Below, piece after piece: positions 54,397 through 64,000 of a stretch of 64,000 bases of DNA. The DNA comes from Bolinopsis microptera. Lineage: Eukaryota; Ctenophora; Tentaculata; Lobata; Bolinopsidae. Made by a program: the position numbers and the translations under genes. How positions within the stretch are numbered: the first letter of the stretch is position 1; the number at the start of each line of letters is the position of its first letter. Under the pieces are notes generated by a model. It worked only from the letters and a program-made list of their open reading frames with translations. It was not told the DNA's origin and did no database searches. Where the stretch lies: the NCBI RefSeq assembly GCF_026151205.1, contig NC_087079.1, forward strand, positions 9,910,635 through 9,974,634. Direction: 5' to 3'.

Positions 54397-56336
54397 ATTA
54401 CAACTGAAGAAGAGAACGATTTAGACGAAGTAAAAATGGTAACTTCCTAGAAAATGTTAGTTGATAACTGACCCTAGCCTCGGACCGTTCCTCTTTTTAA
54501 GGGATTTGGATGGTAGCCAGAAGGTTCTAAATCATTTACCATACCAAATTAAATGTAATAGTAAAGTCAGACACCGGTCTTACTAAAGTCAGACCGGTGT
54601 AGCTGACTCTGCACCTGTGCTTATGGATGATCCGATGATTAAATCTTGTAATTAGTTTAACTTCAAGATTTGATTTTATTGTTCAGATCTTAGCAATTAA
54701 ATTTAATCCTTTGAAATTTCCTTAATTCTGCGGAATTGAAAATGGACATTTTGAGCTGAGAACATTTAATAGAAATGTAACCTGAAGTATTTAAATTTCA
54801 TTTGTTAAAACATGATCAATAATGAGAGATAAAAATTATCTCCCGGCCTGCAAACATTTAATTGACTAAAGGAAATTTCATAAAATATGTTAAATCATTC
54901 TAGAAAAAACCAAAGACATCTGTGTATATTGTAAAACGGTGAATTTTAATAGTTGCATTAGCATTATACGCATGGTTACTGTGTCATGAGGTCACAGTAG
55001 ACATGTGCACTAGTGCTAATTCAACTACGTGACAACCTGGTTACCATGACAAACAGGTTATTAGGGATCACGTGTTGAGGCTGGAACTGGCAGTGTCACT
55101 TCTGAAGCTGAGATGTTGCTCCACTGTAACGATCGCCTGATTTTGATCAGAGGTTGTGCAACAATTTTAGACTATGTGCTTAGTGTATCCGTAGATACAT
55201 GACAGCAGTATTATGGGGTAAAACTAAAAACCATATATTTTACAACTGACCGCTTGGTCACTCAACACATCGCATAGTGGACATAACCACACACAATCTC
55301 AGCCTGGCAACATCTAAGACTAAGAGTAAGGGGACGTACATTACCAATCTGGGAGCTGTTAATTAAACATATATAATATTGGGGTACTATTCAATTTGAC
55401 GGAAACATTTCCAATAATAAATACAACTTGAGTTCCTCTAGTCTGTATGCTATCCTCCATTTCCTCAAATTACCCTTTGATAATCCCAGTAAGTAGGAGA
55501 TTTCATATTACCAATATGTTATTACTATTAGCTATAAAACATGCTGTCGGAATGTAAGCCATTCTTGCATATTTCCCCGAAAAGCTTCAAATGATTGCAA
55601 ATAGATGTTATAAATTCATAAATTGCCTTCTTTTTTAATCCAAACCTCTATAAAACTGACAAAATTACATATTTTCAGATACCCCTTATCATTACTGACT
55701 AAGCGTCAATCTGAATCCCCAACCACGATGAAATGTCACCACACACCATGGGTACGTTGCTTGTGTTCAAGACACAACCGAGTAGAGCAACTGATAATGT
55801 TTACTGAATCTTGAGGTTGGTTTACACTTTACTGTACGTACACTAATGTTAACTCTGCTGCTGGAATGTTGTGTTCCACTCTCACTTACTTTACATACTT
55901 TTTATTGCTATATCATTTTTATCAGGTTTATTTGCTATTATGTCCCTGCGATAAGGTTTATTTGCCGTCATTTTTGCTCAACTTTTCTATATATTTGTCA
56001 TGGTTTGAACATCGCCTTCCTAAGTTCAGTTTTGTTTTGTTTTCTTTCTTTTCTGCTACTTCAACCTTTGTTCAGGATACAGGCAATGGCCAATGGGAAT
56101 ATTATGTAATTAAATGTGGAGAATAAAATAGGAATCAATCAAACTGCAGGACAAATCTTTCCGCACCTCTTGAAGAATAAACAAGTCAGCTGTGAAATAA
56201 GGTTAACAGCGGACTCCAGAAAACTATTGGTTTTACCTTCCTCCTCATTGAAAGAATAACTCTTGATCTAACTGAAAGTTCGTGATCTGACTAAATTATC
56301 GTGATCTGATCAACAGTCACGTGACCTCACCCGAAG
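54397..56336. other. Intergenic between divergent genes
   Basis: The minus-strand secreted-protein gene and the plus-strand transporter diverge from here, so both promoters should lie inside. ACACCGGTCTTACTAAAGTC and GTCAGACCGGTGT near 54570-54601 form a short inverted repeat. No other gene is visible. Confidence 0.45.
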
Positions 56337-59300
56337 ATGTGGTTATGGGGTACGACTATCGACCGGGCGGTCAGTGCTGCCTCTCAAGGCTCCATGTACG
56401 CCAAGTTTGAGGAGTCCGAGAAGGAGAAAGCCGCCAAACCTAAGCCAAGTCCGTGGGTAACCATTGGTAATGTAGCCGCTGAAGTTCCCATGAGTTCTGC
56501 AGGTAAGTTCGACCCGATACAATCTTATAAAATCATAATTATTCCCGTCATTCAATTTTTTGAAAGGTGAGATAAGATGCGTCTCCCTCGTTGAAATACA
56601 GTGGGTGACTGTTACCGAGTTATTGAATAATTGGCGTTCTTTCTTCAATTTGTTATCTATGATTTGCAGGGTTTCAAATCTGTCTGGTCCACAAATTATT
56701 GATTATATTTGACATAATAAGGGTAATTGATGCACATTTGTTCGGCCCAGACTTCAGCTGTTGCTCTTATGTTGTAACTTTATAAGATTAGGAAGTGGTC
56801 GAACAAATCAATGATGTTATAATTTGATGATCGCAGCTGTTGTCATTGGAAACTGCAAAATGTGGAAATTATAATGATTATTAAAGTAGTCATCAGTCGA
56901 GTCGTCCAACATCAACTTGAACACTTATTGGCCCACAATTTACATGAACATCTATTTACTATCACTAACCTGTTAAAAAGAGACAAAACTTCTCGAGGTA
57001 TAATCCTTTCATCATCGAATATATGAACGATGTTTGAAACACCACCCTCAGCCCCTCCAGGCTCCAACCCCTCCCTTAACCCCCTCGGCCCTTACCTCCC
57101 ACTCCCTTTCCCAGTAACCCCTCCTTCTACCCCTATCTCGCCCCTCCTCAGTGAGTCCTCCTCCTCCTCTCTTGATCCTCGCCCTCAACATCTCTCAATA
57201 CCCCAGGTTTGCCTGTCACTGGAGCAGCTGCAAATGCGGAAGGAATACCGGGGTTCGACTTCGACGTCATGACTCAAAAACCATTCAGAAGAAACGATCT
57301 CGTAGACGATGATAAGGAAAAGAAAATATCTGAGGTTCGACCAATCTTAATATCTTGATTTGTGCACTTTCTATCTACCGCTTGAAACTCCTTTTTACAA
57401 GATTCTTAACGAATTTAATAGCGATTTATCTGATCAATAGCCAACTGTTTAGGATAGGCCAATGTGGACGAATCGTCTGGAGTTTATTTTGGCATCAATG
57501 GCTGCTATTTGGGGTATAGGAAACATGGGCAGCTTTATATACGCTATGCAGGAATTCGGAGGAGGTACTTACGTAGCTATAACTGCGTTTCACGTGCTTT
57601 TCTCATAATTTTCAACTGTTCAAATGTACTGAATTAAATTGCTAGCTGCAAATAATTTTGAAACATGGCTGTGAAAATATTGCCTCTTAAAGGACCAGTT
57701 AACTGAAAAAAAAGTTATCCTCATATTTTGACAGATTGTGACAAATAGCAAACTAAGCAACGAGTCGAAATTCCTAAAATCTCTAACTGCTCTCTAACGC
57801 GTGTAAATAGCGTTTGTATTATTTTGGCGATGACGTCATAAAGTCCCTTGCGCGCGCAGAAGAGCTCGTGAGACTGTATTTTACAGGTAGAAAATGGACA
57901 TAATACAATCTTTTCCCCCGAATAACTCGAAAAGTAAGTAATTTAGGGTACATGTTGCTTCATAAGTTGTATATAAACATGGCCATTCTGCACAATTTGC
58001 GCACATTTAACAAATTTTCAGGCCTTCATAGCCCAATTTACCAGATACCCATATGTTTTGCATGATTTCTGGAACCGAAAATCAGTTTTTCGCCAATAAC
58101 TGAAAAAGTAAGCACTTTAAGGCATATGTTTGTTCGTAAGTCATATATTAATATGCTAATTGCGGTTCTTTTGCACCCTGTCTCAAGACTCTATCACGAT
58201 CCTATCGAAAATGGGCTCAGCACCACGCCCAAAATGGTTTTTGGCGAATTTCTCGAAAAGTAAGGATTTTAGGCCATGTGTTGCTCAATAACTCCTATAT
58301 AAACATGCATATGCGGCTTCGTTTAAGCCTATTTTGAAGTCTCTACGACCTTCAGAAGCAAGGGGTCGGTTACGTTATTGGGTCAATATGGGCGTGGCCC
58401 TCCTGGGTTTTCTCCACGGTAAAAAAATGTCTCCAAACGAAAATCGTTTATTCATAACTTCGGGAAGGTTTGTGCAAAGTTTCGTGAGTATTTGAACATT
58501 TGCAGGTTCATTTCCATAAATGTCTATAAATGACTACACAACTTTAGAGTTAACTTTAGAGAAACTCATAAGTCATTTATCCTTTTATCTCAAATTAAGC
58601 TGTTAGTGTCCATGATCAACCTGTGGCGACAATGTTTTACGTGAAATGTAAAAATCAGGAGTAATATAAAAAGTGTATTTTTAGATTAAAGTGCTAGCTC
58701 ATAGTTTTAGAATTGTATAGATTAACGTTGGTCGTTTACATCTAACAATCGATCGTGCCGTAATATATGGCCAGAGAATAATAGGGTCTTGGAAATTCTA
58801 TAGTTGTTCAGTGGGTCGATTGACTGAACACGTTTGCACTTGGTATTCAAACTTACCAGTAGTTTATTTATGTTATGTACCGATGATAATGCAATTAGGA
58901 TAACAACTAGGTAAGCCGTAAGTCTAATTCAAAACACACCTCACACCGTACACTCCAATCAGTATTACTATTTGGTAGACCGGGTATTTTGGCGGGAATT
59001 CTGTTCCCACGGCACTGTTCTGATAGAAGCTACTTCTATTAATGGTCCCAGAGGAACGGCCGTAAAGTAGCCAGACTTCTTGTCTCCTGTACTGGCTTAC
59101 ACATGCGGATTAAAATAAGAAATTTCGCTATGCTATAAATATAATTGCTCTCGGAATTGAACAAACTCCTACTTATCTGGATCCTTTCTAAATTCGTTAG
59201 AGTTTCATGGACTGGGGAAAAATAATCGGTACAGTCCCCCTGCTTGTGTAATTAAGCAATGAAAACAATCCAAAATTATCACATATGACATAAGTTGTAA

Positions 59301-62300
59301 TAGCAGAAACTTTCTAACCGTACATTCACCCGCCACTGTTCAAGAACCTATATCACTGTTTAAAATCATGACGTGAGCACTGTACATCCAATCAACTATT
59401 CCTTTAGTTAGGATGATAGCCAAAACTATAAGGATTTTGGAGAACTAGGGTAATAGTCATAATTCTAAAATTTGAGAGAGTTACACGTGTTTTATTGACG
59501 ATGATAAACATTTGCAATGTATTAAACGCTATGCAAGCGCGCACTGAGGGACTTTATGACGTCACGATCAGGCCACAGCTTATTATTGCAATAACACGCG
59601 TTACACGTACGCTAGAGAGTTGGTTCTTTCGGCGATACGATTCTTTACCAGTTTGTCACAGCTGATTTAAATCTTAGCCAAATTGGAGACTACAAATTTT
59701 TCAGTTAACTGGTCCTTTAAATATGTTATTGTTAATAATTTATAAACATATTCGAGAATAATCATCGTTACTTTTCAGGAGCGTTTTTGATCCCCTACTT
59801 TATATTCTACATGATGTTTTCTCTCCCTACCCTAATCATGGAGATGTTAATTGGTCAGGTGTACCGCAGGGGAGTGATTGTTACCATGGAGCGGATACAC
59901 AAGTACTTCTCTGGCGTCGGAAAATGTTTGTGAATATCATTTATTTGGGGAATTATTTCACAGTCTTGATTATTAATGTTAAAAGCGAAAATTGATCGGC
60001 TTCAATAGATTATGACAATTAATTCAAAATCGTTGTCTTACAATCATTAATCTCTTCATGTGGCCCCCTCGTGAGCTAGATATTTTTGATACCTGGAGGT
60101 TTATAACCATATTTTGAACAGCCATTGCCATCCGAAAAATCGAATGCCAGCAACATATAAACTACTTATCACGTGAAGCCCTCGCCATTTTGAAAGGCTA
60201 GTTTTCAAATAACCACTAACCACCAGTAACCACTAACCACCTCTCAGCTATACTGTTTGTCACGATAATCTACAACATCTACTTTAACACCACCACCGCT
60301 TGGACCCTCTACTTCGCCTTTAAGGGTATGTGGGCAGCTATAGATGTTAGTGGAAGCTACCCGGGACATGGTACTTGCGAGGAGAAGGGCTGGACTGGTA
60401 GTGAGCTCAGTTGCTGCAAGGTTTTTGTTTTAATTGAAGTCGAAGAGACACATTTTTGTCATGTTGCAATATTTTGTATCTGTTTGACTGCTTGAAAGTC
60501 TAACAAGAACTTTACAAGAAAAATATATGTAATGTCCGAAATTTTGTATAGAACCTTTATTAACAAGATAATTTTCAGAGTTCAAATACTTTATTCCACT
60601 GGTATTATGAGTTCCTGCACATATCAAAGGGACCCTTGGACCTTGGGGATTTTAAATGGTATACGACGTATGACAAGTTTTGGCCATTTATCGTCATCAT
60701 CTTCGCTTGGTTCCTCATTGGAGCCTTCATGTGTAGTGGACTCTGGGTGAAAGGAAAGGTAAGCAGTCAATAAGTTTAAGATTCTGTAGGTAATATAACG
60801 CTGTGACTTATAGTTATAGTTACTGAATTATAGTTATAGTATACTGTTATAGTTATAGAAAAACTTTTCTTTTCATAACAACTGTACTCGCGCGTTTCTC
60901 TTTAATTCATTTCCATAATCAATAACTTAAAACTTAGTTAGAATATGTCGTTTTTAAAGTTAAGTTGCAAGTTTCATCCCTGACTCTTCACCAGTTCCCT
61001 TACATCTCTCTGGTAATACCTCTGGTGGTGTTCCTGGGACTGTTTGCTAAGTCCCTCGCCACCTGGAACCTTGATGCCAATAATGTAGACGAGCCTGTTG
61101 CAAAGTTACTGGAGATATTTCAACCAGATGTAAGTTAACACAAGTCTGGAATTTTTAGCCGGGTTAGTTTGATTAGATGTCACCTAACATTTTATTTTGG
61201 TTGTTTCCCTTGACATTTTGCAAAGCCTGTAGCTACCCTAAAGTAGCTCACTATATCCCCTCCAGTTTGCCAAGTTACTGGACGCTTCAACGTGGATGAA
61301 CGCCGCGACCCAGGCGTTCCGTGTGTCCCTGTGTGGTCTGGGCGTGTTCAGTACTTACTCTGGGTACGCTAATCCTCAATACAACCTCGTTAAGGATGGC
61401 ATCCTCATATCAGTTTGGGGTAAGAGTTTTTTTGGTTTATCACTTAATTTCTATAAGCAAATTTATTGTGATCTTATCAATTTAATGATAATCTTGATGA
61501 TTGCGAGGAAAAGGGTTGCCAGGTGTGCCCATCGGCGTCTCGCTGAAAAAAAATTGTTAAAAGAACCGGCTCCGGTTCCAAAATTCGGGCCGGCTGAAAA
61601 AAGTTCATCCGGTCGGTTGTTTCCATCCAAGATTTAACTCTCTTCTCCCTAGGAATGTTGGCTCCCCTTGTGACCACCCTCCTCCTTATCCCTGTTGCTA
61701 GTTACTACACTGTCGCCGACGATTTGAAGTCCCTTAAAGAGGTTACTTTTATTAGTTTTATAACTTTGATAAAATTGTAGTGGAATGTAGTAAATTTAAT
61801 TTGTCGTTAAATGTTCATACATAATAAGGTTTTATTAGGTTTTATTTATTGAGGTTTATCTTAAGTTTTAATGATTTTTTCAGTTGCCGACAGATTTCAG
61901 TTTGGTATTCGTGATCATACCCACTGTTATTCAAAATCTGGAGGACGAAGTCACTGGAAAAACCTTCGGCAGCGTAAGTTTTCATTATCACCAAAATTAG
62001 TATATTTATCCGAAAATTCAAAGATCTCTTTGTCTGTATTCCCTTGCTCTAGTCGAAGATTTGAAAAAGATAAACCGAGAATTATATGATTTGTCCTGCA
62101 GATAGCGGTTGCAGTATACTTTGTGACCCTGTTGACACTGACTATGGTCACTGCTCTTGCTATTGGTGAAGTAGTTCTAACCACCCTGATGGATATTGAG
62201 TTCCCCAACAAGTTCTTCCCTTACGAGATACCAGCTAAACGTATCACCCTTTCAAGTGAGCAACACTAGACTCTCTAAACTCTGACTAACAAACTTTACA

Positions 62301-63796
62301 CCGTTTATGAAAATCCTTAATTCGTCATGAAACTGATTTTCAACACTACTCGCACTGTATAGTAGAAAATGATCTTACGTAAAGTGCTCGTGTTCAAAAT
62401 AACTGTGATCAGTGATACGACTGATCTTGTCTAGATTCGGGGAGAAGTTTCTATGATAAAAACTTGAATCTGTGTTTTAATGCCCCTTTACTTTCAGTTG
62501 TGTATTCCGTGCTGTCCTGTATTATCGGACTACTGTTTGGGCTACAGAACGGAGCCTATCTGTTTGAAGTTCTGGATCAGGTTATCTACCCCATACCTTC
62601 CATGTTCATAGCCTGTGCAGAGGTCTTCGCTATTGCCTGGATTTACAGTATATACAGGTATTACACTGGAGAGAGTGTAATGATTTTTTGGAGTTCCGAG
62701 TCCTAATTCCTAAATGATCGTGAAATGGTCGTTATGTTATGGAATTTGCGTGAAATGTAAAGTAGTAGACATTGACGGTATATCAACTGATACAGTTTGA
62801 TAAAGTAACGTGTGACACTGTTCCATGGATCACCTCCCCATCAAAACCCAACATTTAACAAAATTATTCAAAATCTCAATAAATTATCTTTTCCTCCAGG
62901 TTTAATGACGATGTTTGGTTAAAGTGTGGTTATCAGATACCCATTCTGTGGCAACAATACTTCTCCTGGGTGCTTCCTCCAGGACTTTTTGCTACCTTTA
63001 TATCAGAAGTGTATCTACAGGTCGGTACTGAATTTATTTGTGGGGAGCACCTTTTCCTACATTAGTCCCAGTGTTTTTGCTCGTTCCGCGATCTCAATTA
63101 TTTTATGAGATTGAGAGAGAGGGGTGGGGAGGAGAGAAATATAGGTCCTCTTATTTTTCACTTTTTTGTGATAACTAAACACCCTCAGTTTAACAAGAGT
63201 ATAGTATATCCGGAGTATACTACCGGCAATGGTACCCAGGTAACGTTGAAACTTAAGTCAACCAAAATAAATAATTTTTGTCTCTTTCAAAAAAAGGCTT
63301 TTTTTATAGAACTTGAGGATACCCCCTATCCTGATTGGTGAAATATTTTCCTAAATAAATTCAGTAAAAACAATACTCACACAATTGCAGAGTAAACAGT
63401 TTGTTAACTACGGTTATCCCGCACTGGTTGACTGCAATGTTTCTCCGGTAAGTTACAGCTGTTATAGACATATTATGTTCTTTTTGTGATCATCATGAAT
63501 TGTTTCAGCTGCTGATACTCTGGTATTATCATAACTTACATATTCGAATTTTGGAATCGTTTTAGACAAAATGGAAGCAAAACTCATAGTCATAATGATA
63601 TCCTTGTTTCGTGTCACTCTAAATTATACAAAATATACCTTTCCTCCAGGATTTCAGACAGCGAACAGAATGGCCTGCTTTCATCCTCTTCATACAATGG
63701 GCCCTCATTATATTCTGCGCCTTGTGGCCGATATGGTCCAGTCTGACATACAATGCTCAAACGAGGGAAAATTGGAGGGTCTACAAACACAAGTAA
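56337..63796 (+). CDS. SLC6-family (neurotransmitter:sodium symporter type) transporter, atypical
   Basis: Plasma-membrane carrier of the NSS fold; substrate not deducible. Sixteen exons by splice signals and phase: 56337-56502, 57207-57334, 57453-57564, 59779-59925, 60248-60420, 60579-60758, 60995-61129, 61266-61419, 61653-61741, 61884-61973, 62102-62255, 62498-62657, 62900-63020, 63189-63239, 63391-63447, 63650-63796; the sum is 2,064 nt, 687 aa, within the family's usual 600-700. The N-terminus is about 110 residues, hydrophilic. TM1 reads EFILASMAAIWGIGNMGSFIYAMQEFGGG across two exons: GxGN and GGG are kept but the signature NVWRFPY is replaced by NMGSFIY, losing the Arg of the outer gate. 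TM6 is present (TWMNAATQAFRVSLCGLGVF with STYSGY). The extracellular loop after TM3 is short with Cys pairs (GTCEEKG, LSCCK). The C-terminus ends NWRVYKHK. Intron 3 carries a 2-kb element. The sequence stays open across all exons, so it is probably expressed. Confidence 0.85.
57691..59716. mobile_element. 2.0-kb inverted-repeat element in SLC6 intron 3
   Basis: The ends AGGACCAGTTAACTG and CAGTTAACTGGTCCT are inverse copies flanked by TTAA. About 200 bp of the arms pair imperfectly, including TGACGTCATAAAGTCCCT versus AGGGACTTTATGACGTCA. Inside lie three diverged units of about 150-190 bp sharing CGAAAAGTAAG...TATATAAACATG (about 57925, 58095, 58250). TTAA flanks fit a piggyBac-like or other TTAA-targeting family, which is inference. 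Confidence 0.65.
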
Positions 63797-64000
63797 TGAT
63801 TTCAGTAGGAGAGGGAAAGGGGGTCATACAGTCATTGTTGTTAATGTTCGACAATTGTACAGGAGATTATAGCTTTTTATTTGTAGAACATTTTATATGA
63901 CTGCGTATTCTTTACAACATTTCGACATTCGAGAATTCACAAATTTCCCAAGTTTTTCATTGGGAAATTCATTTATTAGATTTAGGTTGCAACAACGAAA
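63797..64000. other. SLC6 3' flank
   Basis: Downstream of the transporter stop codon; no further gene is visible to the end of the window. Confidence 0.5.

Noticed and set aside
55623..56126. Small frames upstream of the transporter
   Set aside because: Low-complexity, overlapping in several frames, and no domain or splice support.

Overview
This is a nuclear, intron-rich, AT-rich animal genome window. Canonical GT-AG introns, a soluble guanylate cyclase, a full SLC6-type transporter, a class A-like GPCR and an ENPP enzyme all point to a metazoan. The mix of non-LTR retrotransposons and many short inverted-repeat elements fits a marine invertebrate, possibly a non-bilaterian; the sequence alone does not settle the phylum.

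Layout. (1) 1-6.5 kb: a 15-exon soluble guanylate cyclase gene (+). (2) 7.6-24 kb: a transposon graveyard with LINE fragments, a hAT-type element with 8-bp target duplications, a 2.4-kb element with 9-bp duplications, small CAGTGGCGTAACG elements, and one intact five-finger C2H2 gene (20.5 kb). (3) 23.9-28.6 kb: a 4.6-kb foldback element made of 337-bp tandem units in two opposite blocks, ending about 0.4 kb upstream of the next gene. (4) 29.0-51.55 kb: a 27-exon DNA topoisomerase II gene (+). My exon model sums to 1,519 codons including the stop. Its introns hold other genes on the opposite strand: an intact ENPP gene, a broken acyltransferase split by a 3.2-kb poly-G-capped foldback element, and a GPCR. 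They also hold a tRNA-Leu gene within an inverted-repeat element and several non-autonomous DNA transposons. (5) 52.4-54.4 kb (-): a small secreted-protein locus with a repeated module and apparently one leader exon for two module sets. (6) 56.3-63.8 kb: a 16-exon SLC6-family transporter (+), 687 aa, with an unusual first transmembrane segment.

The genes do not form one pathway. The most notable points are a guanylate cyclase whose NO-sensor domain lacks the haem-ligand histidine, the two large foldback elements, the bacterial-looking tRNA-Leu carried by a TA-flanked element, the nested genes in topoisomerase introns, and the unrecognised secreted module. Exon boundaries were read by eye from splice signals and phase; they are predictions.
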